The translations under genes were made by a program, and so were the position numbers. Below are positions 24,251-33,034 of a stretch of 64,000 bases of DNA, piece by piece. The notes under the pieces were generated by a model. That model was not told where the DNA came from and did no database searches. It saw only the letters and a list, made by a program, of their open reading frames with translations. The number at the start of each line of letters is the position of its first letter. Position 1 is the stretch's first letter. Source of the DNA: Oscillospiraceae bacterium (GTDB lineage Bacteria > Bacillota > Clostridia > Oscillospirales > Acutalibacteraceae); assembly GCA_902796905.1 (NCBI GenBank), contig CADBQU010000024.1, forward strand, positions 37,395 to 101,394, read 5' to 3'.

Positions 24251-26593
24251 ATGACCGTGCATGATATTTACCAAAATAAACCGGCGTTTGGCTTAGGGCA
24301 GCGCTGGATGGATTGCACCCCTATAGGAAACGGCTGTACGGGCGCCGCCTTTTACGGAGGAACGGCGGAGGATATTTTGGCTGTAAGCCGCGCAGATTTG
24401 TGGTGGAACGGCAGGGAATCTTCCGTTCCGGATGTTTCGCATATTTTGTACAAAATGCGCGCATTGCAAAAAGAAGGCAATTTGGAAGAAGCCTGCAATA
24501 TGATGTACGACGCACTTCAAGATGCAAATTATAATACAAACGTGGCAAATATGCGCACACTGGGCTGTGTAAAATTCAGTTTTGAATGCAGCGGTATTTA
24601 TAATAATTATAAAAGAGTAACGCACATGAATACCGGCGAAGCGCAAATTAAATATTGTTTAGGCAAAAGCAAATTTGAGCGCAGCTGTTTTGTTTCAAGG
24701 AAAAGAGATGTTATTATAATGCGTTTGGCAAGCGAAGAACCGTCAGGATTTTCGCTAAGCCATGGATTTTACGACAGTTACGAGGGTACCGACGGAGAAA
24801 AAACTTTAAAAGATACCGACGGTAAATTTGCGCAGTATAAAACGGCGGACGACTGTATGATATATTCTTCTTCCAACGAAGGAAAGTTTTTCGGAATAGT
24901 AACCAAAGCGATTTCCGACGGTTTGGTTAAAACGGAAGAAAACCGTATATCCGTGTCGGGTGCAAAGGACAGTCTTTTAATAATAAAAGCTTTTTCGGGG
25001 GCGAAAAACCGAAAATCGGCAGAGCGTGCCGCAGTAAAAGCGGTAAACAGTTGTCCTTTAGAGTATAAAAAACTGTTTAAAGAGCATAAAAGCTTGCATG
25101 CAAGATTATATAACAAAGCCGATATAAAATTATATTTCGGAAGAACATATCATTCAAACGAGGAATTGCTGGCAAACGCAAGAGAAAAAGAATGTTCTGC
25201 CGAGCTTTCCGAAAAACTTTGGCGCTACGGACGGTATTTGTTTATAAGCGGCGTAAATAAAAACGGACTTCCGTTTCCGCTTTACGGTTTATGGCCTTGC
25301 GGATACGAACGGGTGTGGTCGCAGCATGTTGGAAACGAAAATGTTGAAATTATACATTGGCATGCCGCCGTTGGCGGACTGAGCGAGTTAATTGTACCTT
25401 TAATTAAATTTTACTGCGGCAAAACGGAAAAGTTTAAAGAAAACGCAAAAATGTTATACGGATGTAACGGTATATTTGTAGGGGCTTATTTGTCGCCCGA
25501 AAACTCTTTGGCTACGCCGCATGTTCCGGTAATTCTTCATTTTTTGGGGGTTGCCGGGTGGCTTTCAAGACATTTTTACGAGTATTACCTATGCACAAAG
25601 GATGAAAAAACATTTGAGGAAAATATTTTGCCGTTTATGACGGAAGCGGCAAATTTTTACGAAGATTATGTTTACGAAGACAAAAACGGTATGATAGAGC
25701 TTTACCCTGCGGTATCGCCCGAAAACACTCCGTTAGAATACATTGATGTAAAACGTAGGACCGCAAACGGTAATGCAATGCCTGTTACGAAAAATCCCAC
25801 GATTGAATTTGCAATTATGAAAGAACTGCTTAATAATCTTGTGGAGATTTCAAAAACTCATCCGGCTTTAAATAACCGTGTGCCAAAATGGAAAAAAATG
25901 CTTTCCAAAATACCCGAGTATATGATAAACGAGAGCGGCGCCGTTGCAGAGTGGATGGATAAATCGGAACACGATTATTATGCGCATCGCCACCTATCGC
26001 ATTTATATCCGCTGTTTCCGGGCACCGAGATAGAAGACAGCCAAAGGCTTGATTTAATTCCGGCGTTTAAAAAGGCAGTTGATATGCGGGAAATGGGATT
26101 TATGACCGGATGGTCGCTGGCACATATGTCGGCAATTTATGCCAGACTTAAAGACGGCGAAAAGGTGTTTGAATCGCTTAATATGTTAGCCAAGGTTTGT
26201 TTGTTGGATAACTTTTTTACATTGCATAACGATTATCGCGGTATGGGTATAACAGCAACGGATATGGGAAACGAAACCTTTGCGCCGGTGCAGCTGGACG
26301 CGTTAATGGGAGCGGTTAACGCCGTACAGGAAATGCTTATATTTGTGTCGCATAAAAAGGTTAAGCTTTTGCCGGCATGTCCCAAAAACTTTGCAAAAGG
26401 CAAGGCAAAACTGCATTTTTTTGACGGCACGGTAAATATGCGTTGGGATTTAAAAACGGAAAATTGCAGGGCGGAATTTACGGCAATAAGAGATACCGCT
26501 TTTACGGTGGAGCTGCCCTTTAATAAGGGAATAAAAAAGATTATTTTAAAAGCAAAAGAAAAATATATTGTTGATACCAAAAGCGGCTTTTAA
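24251..26593 (+). CDS. GH95 family glycoside hydrolase (alpha-L-fucosidase or alpha-L-galactosidase type)
   Basis: 780 aa. The N-terminal beta-sandwich has PIGNGCTGAAFYGG and LAVSRADLWWNG, which match the PIGNGR...LNEDTLWSG region of GH95. The (alpha/alpha)6 domain carries the hallmark HRHLSHLYPLFPG near residue 578. Lacks a signal peptide, as does the GH92 neighbour, so cytoplasmic action on imported oligosaccharides is likely. The family removes alpha-1,2-fucose or L-galactose; which one is not clear from sequence. The first half is somewhat divergent (for example CTGAAFYGG). Confidence 0.85.
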   Translation: MTVHDIYQNKPAFGLGQRWMDCTPIGNGCTGAAFYGGTAEDILAVSRADLWWNGRESSVPDVSHILYKMRALQKEGNLEEACNMMYDALQDANYNTNVANMRTLGCVKFSFECSGIYNNYKRVTHMNTGEAQIKYCLGKSKFERSCFVSRKRDVIIMRLASEEPSGFSLSHGFYDSYEGTDGEKTLKDTDGKFAQYKTADDCMIYSSSNEGKFFGIVTKAISDGLVKTEENRISVSGAKDSLLIIKAFSGAKNRKSAERAAVKAVNSCPLEYKKLFKEHKSLHARLYNKADIKLYFGRTYHSNEELLANAREKECSAELSEKLWRYGRYLFISGVNKNGLPFPLYGLWPCGYERVWSQHVGNENVEIIHWHAAVGGLSELIVPLIKFYCGKTEKFKENAKMLYGCNGIFVGAYLSPENSLATPHVPVILHFLGVAGWLSRHFYEYYLCTKDEKTFEENILPFMTEAANFYEDYVYEDKNGMIELYPAVSPENTPLEYIDVKRRTANGNAMPVTKNPTIEFAIMKELLNNLVEISKTHPALNNRVPKWKKMLSKIPEYMINESGAVAEWMDKSEHDYYAHRHLSHLYPLFPGTEIEDSQRLDLIPAFKKAVDMREMGFMTGWSLAHMSAIYARLKDGEKVFESLNMLAKVCLLDNFFTLHNDYRGMGITATDMGNETFAPVQLDALMGAVNAVQEMLIFVSHKKVKLLPACPKNFAKGKAKLHFFDGTVNMRWDLKTENCRAEFTAIRDTAFTVELPFNKGIKKIILKAKEKYIVDTKSGF

Positions 26594-26618
26594 AGTTTTT
26601 AAAAAGTATTTATATTTT

Positions 26619-26655
26619 AAGGAGAAAATTTTTAAAAGTTTTCTCCTTATATTTT
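26619..26655 (+). terminator. Terminator after GH95
   Basis: Stem AAGGAGAAAA/TTTTCTCCTT with a 10-base loop, followed by ATATTTTAAAA. It resembles the terminator at 21398 in its stem sequence. Confidence 0.6.
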
Positions 26656-26689
26656 AAAAGGATTTTAAAATAAAAACGGCAAAAAACTA

Positions 26690-26718
26690 TTGACAAACCT
26701 ATAAAAAAAATATATAAT
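26690..26718 (+). promoter_or_regulatory. Consensus promoter for the tRNA gene
   Basis: Perfect TTGACA (26690-26695), 17-bp spacer, perfect TATAAT (26713-26718), 13 bp before the mature tRNA start. Typical of strong housekeeping-sigma stable-RNA promoters. Confidence 0.9.
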
Positions 26719-26731
26719 ATATCTTGCGCTT

Positions 26732-26808
26732 GGGCCATTAGCTCAGTTGGTTAGAGCAACCGGCTCATAACCGGTTGGTCCGGGGTTCGAGTCCCTGATG
26801 GCCCACCA
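26732..26808 (+). tRNA. tRNA with CAT anticodon (Met or lysidine-modified Ile2)
   Basis: 77 nt including an encoded CCA. Acceptor GGGCCAT/ATGGCCC, D-loop with AGCTCAGTTGGTTAGAGC, anticodon stem ACCGG/CCGGT with loop CTCATAA, T-loop GGTTCGAGT. The first pair is G-C, so it is not the initiator. The GGCTCATAACC anticodon arm is more like Ile2 than elongator Met, but this cannot be settled by eye. Confidence 0.97.
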
Positions 26809-26812
26809 TAAA

Positions 26813-26846
26813 AAAGTCTTACCGCTATAGCGGCAGGGCTTTTTTA
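26813..26846 (+). terminator. tRNA terminator
   Basis: Hairpin AAAGTCTTACCGC/GCGGCAGGGCTTT, with G-U pairs and one mismatch, followed by TTTTT right after the tRNA CCA end. Confidence 0.8.
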
Positions 26847-26859
26847 TTTTGCCTTATAT

Positions 26860-26934
26860 GCGGCGCCGCAAATTTTTTGCGGCAAAGCCAAAGGCTTTGC
26901 AAAAGAAAAAATTAATTTTTTCTTTTGACGCCGC
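26860..26934 (+). repeat. Cloverleaf element 10
   Basis: Outer stem GCGGCG/CGCCGC. Arms: CCGCAAA/TTTGCGG, GCAAAGCC/GGCTTTGC, AAAAGAAAAAATT/TTTTTTCTTTT. It lies between the tRNA and a membrane protein gene. Confidence 0.87.
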
Positions 26935-26993
26935 ACAAAAAAACATCTTGTAAAAAATTTTTACATATGTTAAACTGTACTTGAGGTGGGTTT

Positions 26994-27653
26994 ATGAAAA
27001 ATTTAACGCAAAACAGAAAAATTTTATTTTTAGGCATTACGGCGGCGGTTGCAATATTATTGGGTCTTTTAAATTTAAGGATTGAAGGTCTTGAAAAGAT
27101 ATTCCCCTGGTATTATACACATTTTTTTGCTTTAAAAAATGTAATATTCCCTTTTTTGGTATGTGTTGTTTTTTCGTTAATAGTTTGCATAAATCATTTA
27201 AACTTAAAAAATACGCTTATACTAACAGCCATAGGTATTTTGGGGGTTATAATATACTATTTGGGTAACACGGTTGTAGTGTCTTTAGGCAATATGTATA
27301 TGGCGGCTGTTTTCAGTATTGCCGTTCCTTTTATATATGCGGCGGCTATAGTTTTATCTGTTGTAATATCCGCCAAGGGGAAATTTTTTATTAAATTAAA
27401 CAAGGTTTATTTAATTGCAGCCATAGCAATTTTTGCGGTGTTGTTAATTTTAACGGTGGCAGTTAGTATTATTTCTTTTAATACGTTTTCTGTTGATTAT
27501 TCCGGTAACAATTTTTTTAAAACGATATTTCCTTTAACAAACAATTTTTTCTCGGTTGTGCAGGATATTGAAAATACCGTTATGTATATAGGCTTATTTA
27601 TGCTTTCCTGCAGCTTTTCTTTTGATAAAAAAGCTGAAATTAAAAAGTTATAA
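26994..27653 (+). CDS. Unrecognised integral membrane protein
   Basis: 219 aa with about six hydrophobic spans (roughly residues 10-27, 45-65, 73-93, 103-127, 139-162 and 198-210) and short loops. It has no motif that I can name. A GAGGTGG ribosome site lies just before ATG. It is a monocistronic unit: tRNA terminator and cloverleaf before it, hairpin terminator after it. Confidence 0.7.
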   Translation: MKNLTQNRKILFLGITAAVAILLGLLNLRIEGLEKIFPWYYTHFFALKNVIFPFLVCVVFSLIVCINHLNLKNTLILTAIGILGVIIYYLGNTVVVSLGNMYMAAVFSIAVPFIYAAAIVLSVVISAKGKFFIKLNKVYLIAAIAIFAVLLILTVAVSIISFNTFSVDYSGNNFFKTIFPLTNNFFSVVQDIENTVMYIGLFMLSCSFSFDKKAEIKKL

Positions 27654-27716
27654 AAATTATAAATTATTATATATATTAAGTATAAAAATTAATGAAAATT
27701 TAATAAAAATATGTTA

Positions 27717-27757
27717 AAATAGTATTGGCGTAAAACCAATACTATTTATTTTTTTAA
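27717..27757 (+). terminator. Intrinsic terminator after the membrane protein gene
   Basis: Perfect stem AAATAGTATTGG/CCAATACTATTT with loop CGTAAAA, followed by ATTTTTTTT. Confidence 0.85.
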
Positions 27758-27761
27758 AAAA

Positions 27762-27870
27762 TTCGGCAAAGCCCAAAGCCCAAAAAATTGGGCTTTGTAA
27801 AAGCTTTTTTAAAAGCTTTTGCCGCATACCTTAAACATTTTGTTTAAGGTATGCGGGGCTTGCAGCCGAA
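27762..27870 (+). repeat. Cloverleaf element 11
   Basis: Outer stem in two parts, TTCGGC/GCCGAA and AAGCCC/GGGCTT, with small bulges. Arms: CAAAGCCCAA/TTGGGCTTTG, AAAAGCTTTT/AAAAGCTTTT, GCATACCTTAAACA/TGTTTAAGGTATGC. Longest copy (109 bp), with a third arm unlike the others. It ends 47 bp before the next start. Confidence 0.85.
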
Positions 27871-27917
27871 AATAAGCCTTTATTAATTTTTATAATTTTT
27901 ATTACGGAAGTGTTTTT

Positions 27918-28679
27918 ATGATAGCAAATTACCATACGCATACCTTTAGGTGCGGACATGCCGTTGGTACCGACAGAGAATATGTTGAAAATGCAATAAA
28001 ATCGGGCATTAAAATTTTGGGATTTTCCGACCATGCTCCCTATACTTTTGAAGACGGACATATAAGCTGTTGGCGTATTCCTAAAGAAAAAGAAGAGGAT
28101 TATGTTAATTCCATAACGGCTTTAAAGGAAGAATATAAAAACGATATAGAAATTCATTTGGGTTACGAGATGGAATATTATCCAAAAGAATTTAACGATA
28201 TGTATAACTATGTTAAAAATTTAAAAGCGGAGTATTTAATTTTGGGACAGCACAATTTAGGGGAAACTGAAAAAGAGTTTCATCCCACACCTATGCCCTG
28301 CGATGACATAAATAAACTTAATAAATACACAGAGCTTATAACGGAAGCCATAAAAACCGAAAAATTTTTGTATGTTGCGCACCCGGATATTTTTAGGTTT
28401 ACGGGTAAAAAAGAGATTTTTTACAATGCACTTTTAAAAATTGCAAATACGGCAAAAGAATATAATATGCCGTTGGAAATAAATTTTTTGGGAATAAGGG
28501 ATAACAGGCATTATCCTTCCGCTACATTTTTTGAAGCCTGCAGAGATTCCGGTTGCAAAGTGATTTTCGGTGCCGACGCTCATGACCCAAAAGATTTGGT
28601 AAGAAAAGAAGATATAGAAAAAGCCGAAAAAATCGTTAAAGATTATAATTTGAATTTAGTAGAAACACTAAAAATATAA
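27918..28679 (+). CDS. PHP-family phosphatase, histidinol-phosphatase (HisK) type
   Basis: 253 aa. PHP motifs NYHTHTFRCGHAVGTD at the N-terminus, GFSDHAPYTF, GYEMEYYP, GQHNLGETEKEF, VAHPDIF and FGADAHDPKDLV, all as in HisK, which makes histidinol from histidinol phosphate. No other his gene is near, so another phosphoester substrate cannot be excluded. ATG follows GGAAGTG. Confidence 0.82.
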   Translation: MIANYHTHTFRCGHAVGTDREYVENAIKSGIKILGFSDHAPYTFEDGHISCWRIPKEKEEDYVNSITALKEEYKNDIEIHLGYEMEYYPKEFNDMYNYVKNLKAEYLILGQHNLGETEKEFHPTPMPCDDINKLNKYTELITEAIKTEKFLYVAHPDIFRFTGKKEIFYNALLKIANTAKEYNMPLEINFLGIRDNRHYPSATFFEACRDSGCKVIFGADAHDPKDLVRKEDIEKAEKIVKDYNLNLVETLKI

Positions 28680-28705
28680 TGAAAATATCTTATAGAATTT
28701 TGCTG

Positions 28706-28802
28706 CGCGGTGGATTACGGAAAACCAAAGGTTTTCCGTAATGCTTGCCAAAAGCTTTGCTTTGGGCAAGCATTAAAAGTCTTTGACTTTTAATCCGCCG
28801 CG
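28706..28802 (+). repeat. Cloverleaf element 12
   Basis: Outer stem CGCGG-T-GGATT/AATCC-G-CCGCG with a single internal mismatch. Arms: ACGGAAAACC/GGTTTTCCGT, a long ATGCTTGCC..AAAGC/GCTTTGGGCAAGCAT, and AAAAGTC/GACTTTT. Confidence 0.88.
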
Positions 28803-28901
28803 TTTTTATAAAAAACAAAAAAATAAATCGTTAAAATATTGTTTTGTTTTTTAAAAATTTTTATTAATTTTTATTATTTGTATTTATTTTTATGTTTTTT
28901 G

Positions 28902-28944
28902 TGCTATAATAAAATTAAAGTAAAAATTTGGTTTTACTTTAATT
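28902..28944 (+). promoter_or_regulatory. Promoter and operator-like inverted repeat of the alcohol dehydrogenase gene
   Basis: Extended -10 TGCTATAAT (28902-28910) followed at once by a perfect 13-bp inverted repeat AATTAAAGTAAAA/TTTTACTTTAATT with spacer ATTTGG (28913-28944). The repeat covers the expected start point, as a repressor site would. It could also fold as a 5' mRNA stem. Confidence 0.6.
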
Positions 28945-28982
28945 AACTTTATTTTATGTTAAAAGTTTTGGAGGTTAAAATT

Positions 28983-30131
28983 ATGGCAAACAAATTTGTT
29001 TTAAACGAAACTTCTTATCATGGCAGCGGCGCTATTAAAGAAATAGCTAACGAGGTAAAAACACGCGGCTTTAAAAAAGCGTTCGTTTGCTCCGACCCCG
29101 ATTTAATTAAATTCGGCGTTACAAAAAAAGTATTGGATGTTTTAGATGAAAACGGTTTGGCTTACTCCGTTTATTCAGATATTAAACCGAACCCCACAAT
29201 AGCTAATGTTCAGCACGGCGTTAAAGCTTTTAAAGATGCCGGTGCAGATTATATTATCGCTATCGGCGGCGGCAGCTCTATGGATACCGCAAAAGCTATA
29301 GGTATTATTATTACCAACCCCGAACACGAAGATGTAAGAAGCTTGGAAGGCGCAATTGTAACGGCAAAAGCCTGCGCTCCTATTATTGCTGTTCCCACCA
29401 CTGCAGGTACTGCGGCGGAAGTTACCATTAACTATGTTATTACCGATGAAGAAAAACAGCGTAAATTTGTTTGCGTAGACCCGCACGATATTCCTATTGT
29501 AGCTGTTGTAGACCCTGATATGATGTCCAGCATGCCTAAGGGCTTAACGGCATTTACCGGTATGGACGCATTAACTCATGCAATTGAAGGCTACATTACA
29601 AAAGGCGCTTGGGAACTTTCCGATATGTTCCATATTAAAGCAATTGAAATTATTGCAAGATCTTTAAGAAGCGCTGTTAAAAACGAAGCCGAAGGCAGAA
29701 AAGGTATGGCTTTGGGTCAGTATGTTGCAGGTATGGGATTTTCAAACGTAGGTCTTGGCGTAGACCACTCTATGGCTCACACACTTTCGGCTCATTACGA
29801 TACTCCTCACGGTATGGCTTGCGCTATTCTTCTTCCTACGGTTATGGCTTACAATGCTCCGTTTACCGGTGAAAAATACAGAGATATAGCAAAAGCTATG
29901 GGCGTTAAAAACACCGAAAATATGACTCAGGAAGAATACAGAAAAGCGGCTGTAGACGCAGTAAGACAATTGTCTTTAGACGTTGGTATTCCTCAAGACC
30001 TTAAAGGTATTGTTAAAAAAGAAGATATTGAAGTTCTTTCTCATGACGCTTATGTAGACGCTTGCCGTCCCGGCAACCCCAGAGAAACCAGCGAAAAAGA
30101 AATAGCCGAATTATTTAATTCGCTTATCTGA
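28983..30131 (+). CDS. Iron-containing alcohol dehydrogenase (lactaldehyde reductase/FucO type)
   Basis: 382 aa from ATG at 28983, chosen because GGAGG lies 8 bp upstream; an ATG nine codons earlier would place the ribosome site inside the gene. NAD motif GGGSSMDTAKAIG near residue 96. Metal ligands in DALTHAIEGY and VDHSMAHTLSAHYDTPHG. The group III family reduces aldehydes to alcohols with NADH or reduces lactaldehyde. Codons here are closer to a strong bias (few rare codons), which suggests high expression. It has its own promoter and terminator. Confidence 0.92.
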   Translation: MANKFVLNETSYHGSGAIKEIANEVKTRGFKKAFVCSDPDLIKFGVTKKVLDVLDENGLAYSVYSDIKPNPTIANVQHGVKAFKDAGADYIIAIGGGSSMDTAKAIGIIITNPEHEDVRSLEGAIVTAKACAPIIAVPTTAGTAAEVTINYVITDEEKQRKFVCVDPHDIPIVAVVDPDMMSSMPKGLTAFTGMDALTHAIEGYITKGAWELSDMFHIKAIEIIARSLRSAVKNEAEGRKGMALGQYVAGMGFSNVGLGVDHSMAHTLSAHYDTPHGMACAILLPTVMAYNAPFTGEKYRDIAKAMGVKNTENMTQEEYRKAAVDAVRQLSLDVGIPQDLKGIVKKEDIEVLSHDAYVDACRPGNPRETSEKEIAELFNSLI

Positions 30132-30177
30132 TTTTAGCGGTTCTTTCAATATTTTTTAAAAAGAAAATATAAAAACC

Positions 30178-30217
30178 AAAAAACTTACATCGCAAAACCA
30201 AACGATGTAAGTTTTTT
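30178..30217 (+). terminator. Terminator of the alcohol dehydrogenase gene
   Basis: Stem AAACTTACATCG/CGATGTAAGTTT with a 10-base loop, followed by T residues. Confidence 0.88.
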
Positions 30218-30268
30218 AATTAAATGAAAAATAATAAATATAAATAAAAAATGACGTTTTGGGTTAAC

Positions 30269-30361
30269 GGCGGTTTAAAAGGCTTTGCCTTTTAACGCCA
30301 AAACAAAAGTTTCGGCGCTTATTAAAAATTAAAATTAATTTTAATTTTTAATAAAACCGCC
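30269..30361 (+). repeat. Cloverleaf element 13
   Basis: Outer stem GGCGGTTT/AAACCGCC. Arms: TAAAAGGC/GCCTTTTA, CGCCAAAAC/GTTTCGGCG with one mismatch, TTATTAAAAATTAAAATT/TTTTAATTTTTAATAA. It ends 15 bp before the ybaK start, so it would be in that gene's 5' UTR. Confidence 0.87.
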
Positions 30362-30376
30362 TAAAAGGAAATTAAA

Positions 30377-30850
30377 ATGAAAAAAGAAGAAAAAACAAAT
30401 GCTATGCGTTTTTTGGAAAACAAAAAAATTAATTTTGAGGTTTTAAGGTACGATTCATCTATAGTTAACGGTTTGGATGTGGCAAACGCGTTAAACGAAA
30501 ATCCCAACACGGTTTTTAAAACCTTGGTTACCGTTGCTAAAAGTAAAATCAATTATGTTTTTATAGTTCCCGTTAATAAAGAACTGGATTTAAAAAAAGC
30601 GGCAAAAACAGTAAACGAAAAAAGCATAGATATGATAAAATCCAAAGAGCTTTTACCCCTTACCGGCTATATTCACGGCGGATGCTCGCCTATAGGTATG
30701 AAAAAGCTTTTTAAAACCGTTATAGATATTTCCGCAAAGCCTTTGGAATTTTTTTATGTTTCTGCCGGTAAAATAGGTATGCAACTTAAAATTTCGCCAA
30801 ACGACCTTTTAAAAACAGTGCCTTTTACTTTTGCCGATATTGTAAAGTAA
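30377..30850 (+). CDS. ybaK: Cys-tRNA(Pro)/Cys-tRNA(Cys) deacylase YbaK
   Basis: 157 aa, the normal YbaK/EbsC length. Editing-type domain that hydrolyses mischarged Cys-tRNA(Pro). Seen: AMRFLENKKINFEVLRYD, the Lys in FKTLVTVAKS, the PVNKELDLKKAAKTVNEKSIDMI stretch and GYIHGGCSPIGMKK, with its conserved Gly-x-Ser/Pro-Ile-Gly. A stand-alone gene between two terminators, with a cloverleaf directly before it. Confidence 0.92.
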   Translation: MKKEEKTNAMRFLENKKINFEVLRYDSSIVNGLDVANALNENPNTVFKTLVTVAKSKINYVFIVPVNKELDLKKAAKTVNEKSIDMIKSKELLPLTGYIHGGCSPIGMKKLFKTVIDISAKPLEFFYVSAGKIGMQLKISPNDLLKTVPFTFADIVK

Positions 30851-30906
30851 TTTAAAGTGATTAACGTGATTAAAGTAAAAATTAAAGTGATTTTAAAAAA
30901 AAATAT

Positions 30907-30945
30907 AACGGATACGAGGAATTTCGTATCCGTTGTTTTTTAGTT
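30907..30945 (+). terminator. Terminator of ybaK
   Basis: Stem AACGGATACGA/TCGTATCCGTT followed by GTTTTTTAG. It lies between convergent ybaK and aspS, and may work for both. Confidence 0.85.
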
Positions 30946-31003
30946 TTTAGCTTTTGCTTTTTGGCTTTGCAAAATAAAATGCTTTTATCTAAAAAATTAT
31001 GTT

Positions 31004-32809
31004 TTAATTTTCGGGTTTTTCTTTGCTTTCGGTTTTTAAAATTTTTAAAGAAAGTTCTTTAAGCTGAGCGTCGTCTACAGGCGACGGAGCGCCGCTCATA
31101 GATTCCGAAGCGTTTTGAAGCTTCGGGAAAGCTATAACATCTCTTATGTTATCGGTGTTTGCCATTAACATACAAAGCCTGTCCAAACCTAAGCCGAAAC
31201 CTCCGTGCGGCGGAGCGCCGTAACGAAAAGCGTCGGTTAAAAATCCGAATTTTCTGTAAGCCTCTTTGTCGCTTAAGCCTAATGCTTTAAACATTTTCTT
31301 TTGAAGGTCGGGTCTTGTAATTCTTATGGAACCGCTGGAAAGCTCGTAGCCGTTTAAAACCAAATCGTACGCTTTGGCAAAAACCTTTTCGGGAGCATTG
31401 TCTAAATATTCTATGCATTCGTCTAACGGAGCCGTAAACGGGTGGTGCATGGCGTCCCAGCCGCCGGTTTCTTCGTTATACTCAAAAAACGGAAATTCGG
31501 TAATCCATAAAAAGTTCCATTTGGAATTATCTATAATGTTAAGCTTTTGAGCAACTATTTGCCTTAATGCGCCCAAAACCGAGAGAACGGTTTTTTTGCG
31601 GTCGGCAACAAAAAGGGCAACATCGTGTGGCTCTAAATTGAGTTCTTTTAATAAAGCCTGCCAAACCTCTTGGGAAAGGAATTTTTTAAACGAGCAAGAG
31701 GGTTCGGCGTCCGCAAAACGAATAAAAGCAAGACCTTTGGCGCCTATGCCTTTTGCGTGGTCGGTTAATTTATCTATTTCTTTACGGGTTAAAATGTCGG
31801 CGGAATTTTTAGCAACAATAGCCCTTACCGTACCGCCGTTATTAATGGTATCGCTAAAAACGCCGAAGCCGCAGTTTTTAAGAATTTCCGAAAGATTTAT
31901 TATTTTCATATCGTAACGGGTATCGGGCTTATCCGAACCGTAGTTTTCCATAGCTTCGGTATAGGTCATTCTTTTAATAGGGGTTTTAATTTCAACATTT
32001 AAAACATCTTTAAATAATCTGTTTATAAAGCCTTCGCCAACTTTAAGAACGTCCTCTACATCTACAAAAGACATTTCTACGTCTATTTGCGTAAATTCCG
32101 GCTGACGGTCGGCACGCAAATCCTCGTCCCTGTAACATCTGGCTATTTGCATATAACGGTCAAAACCCGAAAGCATTAAAAGCTGCTTATAAATTTGGGG
32201 GGATTGAGGCAAAGCGTAAAAAGAGCCTTCGTGCAGGCGGGAAGGAACCAAATAATCCCTGGCACCTTCGGGAGTGGATTTTATAAGCGTAGGGGTTTCA
32301 ATTTCTATAAATCCGTTTTCGTCAAAATAATCCCTTGCAACCTTTGTTATTTTATGCCTAAGCAAAATGTTTTTTTGCAAAGAGGGACGGCGTAAATCCA
32401 AATATCTGTATTTTAATCTCAACTCTTCTTTGGCGCCTGTAGAATCAGTTACTTCAAACGGAGGAGTTTCGGCAAGGCCCAAAACGTTAAGCTCGGTTAC
32501 AAAAATTTCAATATCTCCGGTGGGAATATCTTTGTTTTTGCTGCTTCTTTCCCTTACAACGCCTTTTGCGCTTATAACCGTTTCGCTTCTTAAGGCAAAA
32601 GCCTTATCAAAAATTTGCTTTTCGGTATTTTGGTCAAAAGCCAATTGAACTATTCCCGAACGGTCTCTTAAATCTATAAAAATAAGACCGCCCAAATCAC
32701 GGTTTCTGGCTACCCAACCGGCTACTTCAACATTTTCGCCAACGTTTTTAATTGTATATTCGCCGCAATATCTTGTACGATTAATTCCTTTAAAAATATC
32801 TAATTCCAT
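31004..32809 (-). CDS. aspS: Aspartyl-tRNA synthetase (bacterial type)
   Basis: 601 aa, the bacterial AspRS length with the GAD insertion. N-terminal OB-fold (VAGWVARNRDLGGLIFIDLRDRSGIVQL), class II motif 2 FDRYMQIARCYRDEDLRADRQPEFTQID region, and C-terminal motif 3 GFGLGLDRLCML. The HHPFTAP element is present. Charges tRNA(Asp), perhaps also tRNA(Asn) if the cell uses GatCAB, which the window does not show. Preceded on its strand by mgsA with a 225-bp gap of AT-rich sequence without clear features. Confidence 0.97.
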   Translation of the reverse strand: MELDIFKGINRTRYCGEYTIKNVGENVEVAGWVARNRDLGGLIFIDLRDRSGIVQLAFDQNTEKQIFDKAFALRSETVISAKGVVRERSSKNKDIPTGDIEIFVTELNVLGLAETPPFEVTDSTGAKEELRLKYRYLDLRRPSLQKNILLRHKITKVARDYFDENGFIEIETPTLIKSTPEGARDYLVPSRLHEGSFYALPQSPQIYKQLLMLSGFDRYMQIARCYRDEDLRADRQPEFTQIDVEMSFVDVEDVLKVGEGFINRLFKDVLNVEIKTPIKRMTYTEAMENYGSDKPDTRYDMKIINLSEILKNCGFGVFSDTINNGGTVRAIVAKNSADILTRKEIDKLTDHAKGIGAKGLAFIRFADAEPSCSFKKFLSQEVWQALLKELNLEPHDVALFVADRKKTVLSVLGALRQIVAQKLNIIDNSKWNFLWITEFPFFEYNEETGGWDAMHHPFTAPLDECIEYLDNAPEKVFAKAYDLVLNGYELSSGSIRITRPDLQKKMFKALGLSDKEAYRKFGFLTDAFRYGAPPHGGFGLGLDRLCMLMANTDNIRDVIAFPKLQNASESMSGAPSPVDDAQLKELSLKILKTESKEKPEN

Positions 32810-33034
32810 TATGCTTACCTTACTTAAATTTTTTACTTTAGTTTATTTTATTGTTTTAATTTATATTTTAATTTTTTGTATAAATTTTATTTGTTTTTTT
32901 GATTTTATTTTTGGTTTTTTTAATTTTAAAATTAAAAAAATTTTTTAAATTTGTTTTTCGGTTTGCCGTTTTTTAAAAAATTAAAATCAATTAAAAATAT
33001 TTAAAATTATTTTAAAAATATTTAAAAAATAGTA

